From CAWHBO01 sp963827735 (GTDB lineage Bacteria > Patescibacteriota > Patescibacteriia > Patescibacteriales > UBA12075), in assembly GCA_963827735.1 (NCBI GenBank), contig CAWHBO010000008.1:138748-202747 (forward strand): DNA of 64,000 bases, written 5' to 3'. The notes under the pieces are model-generated. The model saw only the letters and a program-made list of their open reading frames with translations, did no database searches and was not told where the DNA came from. Shown here piece after piece: positions 1 through 7,962 of this stretch. A program made the position numbers and the translations under genes. Position 1 is the stretch's first letter. Each line of letters starts with the position of its first letter.

Positions 1-389
1 TATTGCAGCCGGATCGCCTCATTGGCCTCGGTCATTTTTTCTTCATCCAGCTCAAAAGGCGGGGTTTTGGAAATGCTCAAAATCTCCAATTCCAAAATTT
101 CAACTTCAATCTCGCCTGTTTCCATCTTTGAATTTATCATATCTTCCGGACGGGCAACGACTTTCCCCGCGGCTTTGATGACCCACTCGCTGCGCAGTTT
201 GTCAGCCTCTGTCAATGCTTCCTGATTGATATCCGGATTAAATTTTATCTGGGTGAGTCCGTACCGGTCGCGCAGGTCAACAAAAATCACACCGCCATGA
301 TCGCGGCGCCGATGCACCCAGCCGGTGAGGATAACTTTATCTCCGACATTTTTTTTGGTTAATTCCCCGCAAGTATGTGTTCTCAGCAT
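1..389 (-). CDS. aspS: Aspartyl-tRNA synthetase, N-terminal part (cut by window start)
   Basis: Charges tRNA-Asp (or Asp/Asn) in the cytoplasm. The visible 129 residues are the class IIb anticodon-binding OB-fold: MLRTHTCGEL, then GWVHRRRDHGGVIFVDLRD, then the E/I-rich strand region typical of bacterial AspRS. The catalytic domain lies beyond the window. An in-frame ATG at 407 would add six residues (MSYENI), but those bases belong to a repeated word (ATGAGTTATGAG) that also precedes rplX, so ATG 389, which matches the family N-terminus, is preferred. Family assignment is firm; the start is less so. Confidence 0.93.
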   Translation of the reverse strand, partial: MLRTHTCGELTKKNVGDKVILTGWVHRRRDHGGVIFVDLRDRYGLTQIKFNPDINQEALTEADKLRSEWVIKAAGKVVARPEDMINSKMETGEIEVEILELEILSISKTPPFELDEEKMTEANEAIRLQ

Positions 390-397
390 GATATTCT

Positions 398-480
398 CAT
401 AACTCATAACGCGTCCCGCCACTTATAACCTCTTTTGAGGGCGGGATCCCGCTAAAAGCGGGATAATTCATAACGCTATA
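398..480. repeat. Short dispersed word 'ataactcataacgcg' plus 7-bp hairpin
   Basis: The gap between recO and aspS holds two copies of the word ATAACTCATAACGC-like sequence (about 398-414 and 468-476). A perfect hairpin lies at 446-464 (atcccgc, loop taaaa, gcgggat). The same word recurs around 13,027-13,062 and 13,160-13,190 next to rplX. No T-run follows the hairpin, so it is not a clear terminator. Nothing else is visible between 481 and 578 except AT-rich sequence. Confidence 0.6.
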
Positions 481-578
481 AGGTAATAAAAAATTTATAA
501 TAAAAATTTCTTTTGTGTATAATAAATGTTACATTATTTTCACTAATATGTCAACAAAAATACGTTTTACCTTTTATT

Positions 579-1283
579 TTATGCAAAATTATATTGAAAA
601 AACTTGTTTATCATGGCAATAGCCTCCTGCGCCAATTTTTCTTCAATTTTTATATTATTCAAAGACTTAAAATTTTCATTCACCGCCAACCGTAATATTT
701 TTATACAATCAGCTGAAATTTGAAAACTATTTTCATTCTGTTTACGCAATACTATCCCGCCTCTTGAAAAATCAAAAAAATTATTATCCGGTTTGATCTT
801 TTCTTCAGTTTCAATATAATTATACAATTCCGGAGAAAACCCGGACAAAGAAGCGAATTTCAAAAGCAAAAAAGAAAAAAACAATTCATGCTTTTTTATT
901 TCAAAGTCTTCCAGCGCCTCCAGGTAATCTTTGAGCAAAAAAAACAAACCTGCTTCCGGTTCGTCTGGCCTAACATGATCCAAATATATTTTCATTGCCT
1001 TGCCGGCAATCACAATCTTATCCAAATCATTCTTTATGTTCAAAAAAGAATTCTTCGCCAGCGCCGCGCCCAAGTAATCCAGCTTTTTTCCTTTTACGAT
1101 CATGATATCGCAAAGGCTTATGGGCTCAATCTGCCCGGCTAGTTTTGACTTGATATCTTTCGTGCCCCTCGCGACCAGATCCATGCGACCGAACTCTTTT
1201 GTAAAAACGTCAAGCAGGGTGTCGCGCTCCTTGTACTCCCGGTTACGTAAGATTATCGCTTCAGCGTTCTTTGTCTCTTCCAT
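579..1283 (-). CDS. recO: DNA repair protein RecO
   Basis: RecF-pathway mediator that helps load RecA on SSB-coated DNA and anneals strands. The N-terminal OB-fold is recognisable: AEAIILRNREYKERDTLLDVFT then GRMDLVARGTKD, followed by the helical C-terminal domain. About 234 residues, normal for the family. The zinc-finger cysteines of many RecO proteins are not seen. ATG 1283 is chosen because the family alignment starts there. The frame is open up to a TTG at 1361 that overlaps ruvX, but that extension is a simple (AAGAATAAA)n repeat coding K/N. Likely co-transcribed with ruvX. Confidence 0.9.
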   Translation of the reverse strand: MEETKNAEAIILRNREYKERDTLLDVFTKEFGRMDLVARGTKDIKSKLAGQIEPISLCDIMIVKGKKLDYLGAALAKNSFLNIKNDLDKIVIAGKAMKIYLDHVRPDEPEAGLFFLLKDYLEALEDFEIKKHELFFSFLLLKFASLSGFSPELYNYIETEEKIKPDNNFFDFSRGGIVLRKQNENSFQISADCIKILRLAVNENFKSLNNIKIEEKLAQEAIAMINKFFQYNFA

Positions 1284-1347
1284 AATTTCTAAAACATCCT
1301 TTATGATCTTTTTATTCTTTTTATTCTTTTTATTCTTCTCGCTCTTT

Positions 1348-1737
1348 TTACTGCTTATCAAAATATGATTGAAGTATGATCATCGCCGCAATCTCGTCTC
1401 TTCCCGCTTTCGTCTTCTGACTTCCCGGTAGCGCGTCCGCCGCTTTTGAAGTCAGCCTTTCGTCAATGTACTTAACAGGAACGCCGGTAGCTTTTTCCAA
1501 CTTCTCAGCAAATATCTCAAACTCAGCCGTTAACTTATCCGTTTGTCCAGACATCTTCACCGGCTGGCCGACGACTATCACGCCAATATCTTCATCTTTA
1601 ATGGTTTTAACCACTTCTTCTAAATTTCTGACAGTCTTAAAAGGCGAGGCCATTTTGGTCTCACTGTCCCCAAGAGCGAGGCCGATTCTTGCCTCACCCC
1701 AGTCAATGCCGAGATGCTTTATGTTATCATGATCCAT
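1348..1737 (-). CDS. ruvX: RuvX/YqgF family RNase H-fold nuclease
   Basis: Putative Holliday-junction resolvase or pre-16S rRNA processing nuclease of the YqgF family. 129 residues, usual length. Seen: the N-terminal GIDWGEARIGLALGD motif with the first catalytic Asp, the VVGQPVKMSGQ strand, and the conserved YIDERLTSKAA segment with acidic residues. ATG 1737. Followed closely by recO, suggesting a small DNA-maintenance operon. Whether it acts on RNA or junction DNA cannot be told from the sequence. Confidence 0.92.
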   Translation of the reverse strand: MDHDNIKHLGIDWGEARIGLALGDSETKMASPFKTVRNLEEVVKTIKDEDIGVIVVGQPVKMSGQTDKLTAEFEIFAEKLEKATGVPVKYIDERLTSKAADALPGSQKTKAGRDEIAAMIILQSYFDKQ

Positions 1738-1765
1738 ATAATATTATAAAAAGATAGAATAAATA

Positions 1766-1871
1766 ATCAATATCCAATGCTCAACATTCAATGAATGATC
1801 AAATATTTTAATTATCATTGAGTATTTAGATATTAAATATTGATTGATTATTGGTTATTGATCATTGAACA
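1766..1871. repeat. AT-rich inverted repeat, family A (copy 1)
   Basis: Made of words such as CAATATTCAAT and GATTATTGGTTATTGA that are imperfectly self-complementary across the element, so RNA from it could fold into a long hairpin. It begins right at the map stop codon: on the minus strand the TAA is followed by TGTTCAATGATCAATAACC. Related copies lie near 7.8, 29.8 and 33.6 kb. Confidence 0.75.
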
Positions 1872-2699
1872 TTAAATCTCCGTCAAAACCACCGGCCCTT
1901 TTTCTGTTATAGCTATTGTATGCTCAAACTGCGCGCTCAGGCTGCCGTCAACTGTTACCCAGGTAAAGCCGTCTTTATCCGGCATGATCCGCCATCCGCC
2001 CATGTTGATCATCGGCTCAATCGCAATCACCATGCCCGGCCGCAACTTGGCGTTCGGCATGCTGCCATCCTTCACTTCAAAATGCGGAACTTGCGGGGAT
2101 TCGTGAACATCATGTCCGACGCCATGTCCGACCATGTCCCTAACCACGGAATATCCGTTTGATTCCGCGTGCCTCTGGATAGATTTTCCGATATCATTCA
2201 AACTGTTCCCGGGCCTGGCTTGTTCAATTCCAATCTGCAAACATTCCTCAGTGGTCTTAACGAATTTTTTTATTTCATCGGACGCGTCCCCGACAATAAA
2301 TGTTTTTGCCATATCCGTATAGTAGCCGCCCAAATCAGAATATTTGTTTACAATGCGCCCGGCTCTTTTTTCTTGTGTAAGCGGATACTCCATGCCAATA
2401 TCAATCTTAATGATCTGGCCATGTTTAAGAACGCGCGCGGGAATAGCCGGCGCGTGCACGACTTCATTGTCAATGGAGGTGCATAAAACAGACGGATACG
2501 GCCTGCCGTCCGGCATCATGAGATTTTTAAAGGCAGGTCGTCCGCCTGCCTCCTTCATCATCTTCTCCGCCAACTTTTCCAGATCGCCGGTACTTACACC
2601 GGACTGTATCTTCTTGCCAATATTTTCTATAATATTAGCCAATATCTTACCGCCTTCCCGTAAAATCTCAATTTCTTCTTTTGTCTTTGTTCTGATCAT
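1872..2699 (-). CDS. map: Methionine aminopeptidase, type I
   Basis: Removes the initiator methionine from nascent proteins. 275 residues with the pita-bread fold landmarks: the metal-ligand Asp region (KIDIGMEYP and later YTDMAKTF), the His motif GHGVGHDVHESPQ, and the Glu ligands in AIEPM and QFEHT. It is about 20 residues longer than E. coli Map because of an insertion between the first Asp strand and YTDMAKTF (PLTQEKRAGRIVNKYSDLG). It is not in the ribosomal cluster beside secY, where map often sits. ATG 2699 gives the normal MIRTKTKEEIE start. Confidence 0.95.
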   Translation of the reverse strand: MIRTKTKEEIEILREGGKILANIIENIGKKIQSGVSTGDLEKLAEKMMKEAGGRPAFKNLMMPDGRPYPSVLCTSIDNEVVHAPAIPARVLKHGQIIKIDIGMEYPLTQEKRAGRIVNKYSDLGGYYTDMAKTFIVGDASDEIKKFVKTTEECLQIGIEQARPGNSLNDIGKSIQRHAESNGYSVVRDMVGHGVGHDVHESPQVPHFEVKDGSMPNAKLRPGMVIAIEPMINMGGWRIMPDKDGFTWVTVDGSLSAQFEHTIAITEKGPVVLTEI

Positions 2700-2760
2700 T
2701 TTTCTTTCAATTCACTTATTCCCATCTATCCTTACCAGTTTATAGAAATTATAAGAATAG

Positions 2761-3909
2761 TCAAGGACGGATTGCATAAGGTTTAAACATATCTATCACA
2801 CCATCATCTGCTCCGCTAATTGTATTTTCCGGCTCCTCTTTTTCATCTTCTTCGTTTTTTTGTTTGGCATCTATATGGTCAGTTCTCCTCACAACATTTC
2901 CGCCAACGCCAAATTCTCCACCAATATCATCATGCTCATCTCGTACCGCTCCTTGACCCGCACTGTTCACAGCACCATCTTTAAAAGCCTGGAAGCTGAC
3001 AACACTGCCCGAATTGCCGCTTGCCGTCCTGCTTGATTTTTGCGTTTTTTCCGCATTCTTAACCCCCGTACCGGCGGCTATGCTGGTTGCCTTGTCCCCT
3101 TCTTTGGTGGAAGCAAAACCATGCGCTTGTTCTGAATTACCATTAGCTCTACCACCCCTTAAATCATTTGTTGTGTATTCCTTGTCGCCTATTTTATATG
3201 TTACTTTTTCTTTGGTGATACGATCTGATGTTGTATTCTCAAATTTGCTTTTTATATTTTCTTTACTTCTACCTTTGCTTAGTCCGCTAGCCATACCACC
3301 GCCTCTATCATCAGTCATTCGCGCTACTGCATTGCTTGCCTTTACATACCTTCTTATTTCTTCTGGGGTCTTATTTGCTATTTCCGACACTTTTTCTCCG
3401 GCAAAATAATTGCTAAATTCCTTTTTTTTTCGAATATCGCTTCCTGAGCTTCCAAATTTAACATGCACAACATTCCCTTCTTTCTTGTCTATATAATCCA
3501 CTTGTCCTCTATTCCTTTTTAAACGGTCGGCCATGCTGGAATATGTCCTGCCGGCATTTTTTTTTGCGATATCTCTTGCCAATTCCGCCACCTTTTCTTT
3601 TGATATGATCCTGGTTCTGGTTTTCATCTCGCCCGTTTCTTTGTCTTTGTATTTTTCAATGACCTTTAGCGCTCCAATTTTACTAAATGTTTTTCTTTCT
3701 TTATACAAACCGGATCCAAATCTCCCAGCAGTTACCTTGTCTTTTCTCGGCGTATATTTCCCCGAAACATTTCCTTTCCCGCCCCCCAGGCCCAACCATC
3801 CGGAGACACCTTTCGGAGCAGCGCCGGTTGGTTTTTTGCTAAAACCAAATATATTGGTATTGCCTGATGGTTTGCTTGACTTCAATCCTGCTATGTCTAA
3901 GATACCCAT
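2761..3909 (-). CDS. Unrecognised basic, low-complexity protein (382 aa)
   Basis: No family recognised. The N-terminal ~60 residues are Gly/Ser/Lys-rich (GWLGLGGGKGN). The middle (about 75-180) is charged and probably helical (ISKEKVAELARDIAKKN, SEIANKTPEEIRRYVKAS). The C-terminal half is polar and likely disordered, ending in an acidic patch. No signal peptide, membrane segment or cysteine pair. It is the last of three adjacent unknown genes; its segment around DKETGEMKTRTRIISKEKV loosely resembles NKETGEVSTKLIEKNDV in the 4340-4798 product, a possible shared element. Open over 1.1 kb with an ATG start, so coding is likely. Confidence 0.75.
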   Translation of the reverse strand: MGILDIAGLKSSKPSGNTNIFGFSKKPTGAAPKGVSGWLGLGGGKGNVSGKYTPRKDKVTAGRFGSGLYKERKTFSKIGALKVIEKYKDKETGEMKTRTRIISKEKVAELARDIAKKNAGRTYSSMADRLKRNRGQVDYIDKKEGNVVHVKFGSSGSDIRKKKEFSNYFAGEKVSEIANKTPEEIRRYVKASNAVARMTDDRGGGMASGLSKGRSKENIKSKFENTTSDRITKEKVTYKIGDKEYTTNDLRGGRANGNSEQAHGFASTKEGDKATSIAAGTGVKNAEKTQKSSRTASGNSGSVVSFQAFKDGAVNSAGQGAVRDEHDDIGGEFGVGGNVVRRTDHIDAKQKNEEDEKEEPENTISGADDGVIDMFKPYAIRP

Positions 3910-3918
3910 AATTAAAAA

Positions 3919-3971
3919 ATCTAATTTCTAATTTCCTAATTTCCTAATTTCCAAAATATCCCAATATCCTA
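3919..3971. repeat. 'AATTTCCTAATTTCC' tandem-like repeat, family D (copy 1)
   Basis: Short iterated words of the type (TAATTTCC)n between two unknown genes. On the minus strand the TAG stop of the upstream gene (3969-3971) opens the repeat: TAGGATATTGGGATATT. Other copies lie at 4826, 18347, 41213 and inside rsmA. Confidence 0.7.
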
Positions 3972-4328
3972 CTTCTCAACATCCTCCTCCATCTCCCCAA
4001 ACTCTTTTATTTCATTCTTAGCGCTAGACACCTCCTCTTTCTTGTCATACCCGCATTCTTCCTTTACCAAATCAATTAAATATTTCCTCTTTTCAAACTG
4101 GCCGTCCTTGAGTCCCATGTTCTTAAGATTTTCCTCCATCTTTGTGATCGTTATCCCGTTATGCGACATCCGCTCCAAAACGTCTCTTAGCTTGAACTCT
4201 TTATACACATCCGTCTTCCCGCCGACAGTCAGCTTGACTTCGCGGTTAAAAACGCTGGCCGGAATTTTCTGGATTTGCGATGCATAAATTTTTTTGGGCG
4301 ACCCGAAGATCAAATCTAATAGTGACAT
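3969..4328 (-). CDS. Unrecognised small protein (119 aa)
   Basis: No family recognised. Starts MSLLDLIFGSPKKIYASQ, has a strand-rich patch (REVKLTVGGKTDVYKEF), then a helical region (LRDVLERMSHNGITITKMEENLKNMG, YLIDLVKEECGYDKKEE) and an acidic tail. No membrane segment. It lies 11 bp after the 152-aa gene and 60 bp before the 382-aa gene, so the three are probably co-transcribed. Mixed charge and normal composition support real coding. Confidence 0.7.
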   Translation of the reverse strand: MSLLDLIFGSPKKIYASQIQKIPASVFNREVKLTVGGKTDVYKEFKLRDVLERMSHNGITITKMEENLKNMGLKDGQFEKRKYLIDLVKEECGYDKKEEVSSAKNEIKEFGEMEEDVEK

Positions 4329-4339
4329 ATAAATTAATT

Positions 4340-4798
4340 TTAATTATTATCTGACGCTGATTCATCCATTATTTTTTTCCTTCTTGCCGCTTCCTCAATC
4401 AGACTCTGTTGCTCGGCGTAATACATAGCGGCGGCGGTTTCGTTGTCATGATTTATTGTGGACTTTTTGTCCTCCACGCCTTTTTGTTTTTTACCGAATA
4501 TTTTATCGAAAAATTTCATAATCTTATTCCTTGACTCTAGTCCTTTCCTTACGTAATCGCCGGTTAAATGCTCTTGCTTCTTTAAAGTATTCTTTTCAAA
4601 ACTTGTGACGGATCTGCCGCTTTTGTCTTTCGTGATTTCTTGAAGATATGGTTTTACATCATTCTTTTCAATAAGTTTGGTGCTCACTTCTCCGGTTTCT
4701 TTATTTGTTTCTTTCTTATATATCTGGCCGACTTCCCTGCCGATTGATGCCGCTGTTTCCTTTCTCAATTTTTCAATTGAAATCCTTTCTACTGCCAT
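4340..4798 (-). CDS. Unrecognised charged protein (152 aa)
   Basis: No family recognised. Strongly charged and mostly helical, with an N-terminal helix (RISIEKLRKETAASIGREV), a KETNKETGEV segment and a basic stretch (KIMKFFDKIFGKKQK). No membrane or signal sequence. First gene of a three-gene run of unknown function following the ABC transporter pair; a repeat tract separates it from the permease. Confidence 0.7.
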   Translation of the reverse strand: MAVERISIEKLRKETAASIGREVGQIYKKETNKETGEVSTKLIEKNDVKPYLQEITKDKSGRSVTSFEKNTLKKQEHLTGDYVRKGLESRNKIMKFFDKIFGKKQKGVEDKKSTINHDNETAAAMYYAEQQSLIEEAARRKKIMDESASDNN

Positions 4799-4825
4799 AT
4801 TTTTAACATTAGTTTCTAAATAAAT

Positions 4826-4890
4826 TAATTTCCTAATTTCTAAATTTCCTAATTTCCAATATCCTAATATCCCAATATCTTAATATCAAA
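4826..4890. repeat. Family D repeat (copy 2)
   Basis: Iterated TAATTTCC / TAATATCCCAATATC words fill the gap after the permease. On the minus strand the permease TAG stop (4895-4897) is followed within a few bases by the repeat. Confidence 0.65.
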
Positions 4891-4894
4891 CGTC

Positions 4895-6103
4895 CTATTT
4901 ATACCTCAGCGCCTCCAACGCATTGATCCCGGCCGCTCTCTTTGCCGGATAAAATCCCGTAATCAAGCCGACGATCGTTGAGAAGCTTATGATGAGCAGG
5001 ATAAACCAGATCGGCGTATAAAACATGTCAATTTTTTCGCCGCCCAAAGCTCCGGCGAGCAGATTGATGCCATAGTTAAAAATCTCTCCCCCGAGCATGC
5101 CGATGGCGATGCCGCCGGCGCCGCCCAAGAAACCGATGATGATTGACTCTGTCAAGAACATCTTCCAGATGTCGGCGCTCGTCGCCCCGAGCGCTTTCAT
5201 GATGCCGATTTCCTGAGTGCGTTCAAGCAAGGCGATCGTCATGGTGTTAAACATTCCGATGGCGCTGACAACCAGCGCTACGATCCCGAAAGAAGCCAGA
5301 ACGATCTGAACAACCTTGAAAATCTGATTGGCTTGCTCAATGATATCGGAAAGCGCGCTCACCATATATCCCTGTTCAATGATAGCATTGCGGGCGTTGT
5401 TCAATTGTTTGTCTTCTGTGACCTTTACTTTCAGTTTGCTGTAATCCGCGTTTCCCAAATACGAACTTTGGCTGAATGGCATATAGATATAATTTGAAGA
5501 CTCCTCATCTACAATCCCGATCACCTTAAAATCCCCGGGGAGATCAACGAAATTCCTCGTCATACCGCTGTCATCTTTTGAGCCGCTCGGGAGAAACAAG
5601 CTGAATTTAACGGTTTTACCCATGATGTTATCTTCCGCCAGATTGAACAACTGCAGAGCTGAAGATGAGAAGATTATCTTGTCTTTATCTGCGTCGTCAT
5701 TGGTATAAAAATCCCCTTTACTCAGCACCGTACCATCCAAACGCAAAAATTCCCGATCCACGAAATTGATTGCCAATTCTGACGAGATATCATCAATTGT
5801 TACCTGCGACTGAGCGGTTATCAGCGGGCTGACGGTATCCACTCCGGCAATCGCTTTGATTCCGGCCACGGAATCCTGATTCAATTTCAGATTTTCCGCC
5901 TCGCCCGTGCTTACATCCAAACTGAGCAAAGCATCAGATGTTGTGATACGCTCCAAAATCATCACCTGGAGTCCATACCCCAAAGAAACCAAAAACAAAA
6001 TCGCGCCAATGCCGACGCTGATCCCCAGGATCGTCAAAATTGTCCGCGACCGGTTGGTGCGGAACATTCTGGTTGCCAATCTTAACAAATCAGTCACGAG
6101 CAT
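4895..6103 (-). CDS. MacB/FtsX-type ABC transporter permease
   Basis: Membrane half of a MacB-like ABC system; members move lipoproteins, peptides or toxins by mechanotransmission. 402 residues: an N-terminal cytoplasmic segment and TM helix 1 (ILTILGISVGIGAILFLVSLGYG), an extracytoplasmic MacB_PCD-like domain (about 45-265), and a three-helix FtsX domain at the end containing the conserved IALLERTQEIGIMKALGAT loop and GFYPAKRAAGINALEALRY terminus. It starts 10 bp after the ATPase gene, so they form one transporter. Substrate unknown. Confidence 0.92.
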   Translation of the reverse strand: MLVTDLLRLATRMFRTNRSRTILTILGISVGIGAILFLVSLGYGLQVMILERITTSDALLSLDVSTGEAENLKLNQDSVAGIKAIAGVDTVSPLITAQSQVTIDDISSELAINFVDREFLRLDGTVLSKGDFYTNDDADKDKIIFSSSALQLFNLAEDNIMGKTVKFSLFLPSGSKDDSGMTRNFVDLPGDFKVIGIVDEESSNYIYMPFSQSSYLGNADYSKLKVKVTEDKQLNNARNAIIEQGYMVSALSDIIEQANQIFKVVQIVLASFGIVALVVSAIGMFNTMTIALLERTQEIGIMKALGATSADIWKMFLTESIIIGFLGGAGGIAIGMLGGEIFNYGINLLAGALGGEKIDMFYTPIWFILLIISFSTIVGLITGFYPAKRAAGINALEALRYK

Positions 6104-6113
6104 AAAATTATAA

Positions 6114-7730
6114 TTATCCGTTTTTAATTTTTTCTTCTCTTTTTTTCATCGCTTCCATGGCGTCGTTCATGGACAAGGAAGCGCTTGCAGGCTTGACAAA
6201 ACCCGGATCCAGGCTGGAATTTTCATAATCCTCTTCATCACTTTGCATGATGCTTGCGATGATTTTTTGATCATCAATTTTCAAATCCGGTTGTGGCGCC
6301 TCAATTTCCTCGTTATTCTTTTTAACTGGTTCTTTTGAAGGTTTTTTCCTTTGAACAATTCCAAACCCTAAGATCAGGATCAGTTCAATTTCCTCAGCAA
6401 TGGTTTTTGCCGTCTTGCTGTTCAACCCGACTCCGCCTTCTTTAAACGGCTTATCCAAAATTTCATAAAATTTAGGTTTTTGAATCTCTCCCTTAAGCCT
6501 TTCTTTTACCGCTCCTTTTATCCGATTTATCTGAGTTTCATCCAAATGCTCAAAGTAATCGCCATAACATGTTTTAAGAAGGTACTCCGTTGTCCGATTC
6601 GTTTTTTCTTCATCCGATATCTTTTCATGTCCGCCTTCTTCCGATTGCCTCTGCCGTTCTTCTTGATACAGGAAATAAGCCACACGGATGACGCGATTGA
6701 CCCGGCGGACGACCTTTTCCGCCGTACGCATATCAAAACCGACGCCGCCCTCGGTTGCCGGACGGTTCAATACATCCAGGAATTCTTCTTGGGAGATCGT
6801 GCCCAAAAGCCGCCTCTGGATCACTTCCTCAAAGATCTGGGCCTCCTCCATGTTTCTGCTTGTGATAAAATGGTGGGCGAAAACTTTCGCTTTGTACGGC
6901 ATGATCAAAATGTTGATTTGCTCAGGTGAAAGCCCGTGATATGCCCGCATCAGATCCCTGATCTCAACGGCCGGCGATTTGACTTTGATGATGCCGTCTT
7001 CCTCGGTTCCTGATTTCTTCGCTTCCGGCGGGCGCTTATCTTTGTTGATCACCTCTCTGACGATTATCCCGTCCTTCATATAAATTATCCGGTCGCCGTA
7101 GACGAGATTTTCCGGATTGTGGGTTACCATGATGATTGTCTTCTTTTCCTTTTCATTGAGCTCATTGAGAATTTCCAACACATTCTTGGCTGAAACCGAA
7201 TCCAAATTCCCTACCGGCTCATCGGCTAAAACGATCTGCGGATTGTTGACGATTGATCTGGCGATGCCGATCCGCTGCTGTTGTCCCCCGGAAAGTTCCG
7301 TGGGAATTCTCTTGGCTTGCTTTAAGATTCCAAATCTTTCCAAAAGAAATTTTGACCATTGGTCGCGCTTGCCTTTTCTGACGTTTACAAAAATCTGCGG
7401 CAAAGCCACGTTATCAAGAACGCTTAGGCTGGTGATAAGATTGTATTGCTGATAAACCATCCCGATCTGCGAGCGATGATAAGCGGCAAAATCATTGCTG
7501 GTCATCTTGGTAAGATCCCGGTTAAACACTCTGACTTGCCCGTCATCCGGCTTTTCCAATCCGGCAATCACGTTTAAGAGCGAAGACTTGCCGCATCCGG
7601 AAGGCCCGAAAAATATGATGAATTCCTCCGGAAAAATATCCAAAGTAATGTTAATCAAGGCATGGAATTCATTGTCCTTGCCTTTGTTATACGTAAAATT
7701 TATATTCTTGATAGATATGATCGGCTCCAT
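6114..7730 (-). CDS. MacB/LolD-type ABC ATPase with duplicated C-terminal domain
   Basis: ATP-binding partner of the permease. Residues 1-225 are a complete ABC domain: Walker A GPSGCGKS (42-49), Q-loop at Q94, signature LSGGQ (146-150), Walker B IVLADE (166-171), switch His 204. Unusually, about 300 more residues follow. They contain two copies of a helical unit (about 293-350 and 396-455), each ending in a matching motif: NRPATEGGVGFDMRTAEKV versus DKPFKEGGVGLNSKTAKTI. The tail (460-538) is acidic and low complexity. ATG 7730 gives the family start MEPIISIKNINF; a GTG at 7754 is possible. The extension's function is unknown. Confidence 0.92.
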   Translation of the reverse strand: MEPIISIKNINFTYNKGKDNEFHALINITLDIFPEEFIIFFGPSGCGKSSLLNVIAGLEKPDDGQVRVFNRDLTKMTSNDFAAYHRSQIGMVYQQYNLITSLSVLDNVALPQIFVNVRKGKRDQWSKFLLERFGILKQAKRIPTELSGGQQQRIGIARSIVNNPQIVLADEPVGNLDSVSAKNVLEILNELNEKEKKTIIMVTHNPENLVYGDRIIYMKDGIIVREVINKDKRPPEAKKSGTEEDGIIKVKSPAVEIRDLMRAYHGLSPEQINILIMPYKAKVFAHHFITSRNMEEAQIFEEVIQRRLLGTISQEEFLDVLNRPATEGGVGFDMRTAEKVVRRVNRVIRVAYFLYQEERQRQSEEGGHEKISDEEKTNRTTEYLLKTCYGDYFEHLDETQINRIKGAVKERLKGEIQKPKFYEILDKPFKEGGVGLNSKTAKTIAEEIELILILGFGIVQRKKPSKEPVKKNNEEIEAPQPDLKIDDQKIIASIMQSDEEDYENSSLDPGFVKPASASLSMNDAMEAMKKREEKIKNG

Positions 7731-7802
7731 AAACACAAAAAATAGGATTTGCACCTTCTTTGCTTGTTATTCTTATTATAACATAAAAGCTTCGAAATAT
7801 AT

Positions 7803-7904
7803 AATTCAATAACCAATAATCAATATCCATTCAATATTTAAATAATCAATGAATATTAAAATATTGAATATTTAATGGATATTGAATATTGTATATTGAA
7901 TATC
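7803..7904. repeat. AT-rich inverted repeat, family A (copy 2)
   Basis: Two half-sites of CAATAATCAATATCCATTC-like sequence and its imperfect complement around the AT-only centre near 7855, forming a potential long hairpin. It lies between the secY terminator and the ABC ATPase gene. Confidence 0.75.
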
Positions 7905-7936
7905 AAAAAACCACCAAATAAATTTGACGGTTTTTT
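7905..7936 (-). terminator. Terminator after secY
   Basis: A near-symmetric hairpin: aaaaaacc, ac, caaat, aa, atttg, ac, ggtttttt. Outer arms of 8 bp and inner arms of 5 bp are separated by a 2-nt internal loop, with A/T runs at both edges, so it can act on either strand. It lies 26 bp beyond the secY stop and closes the ribosomal protein cluster. Confidence 0.8.
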
Positions 7937-7962
7937 TATGATATTATATAAATTTTATTACC

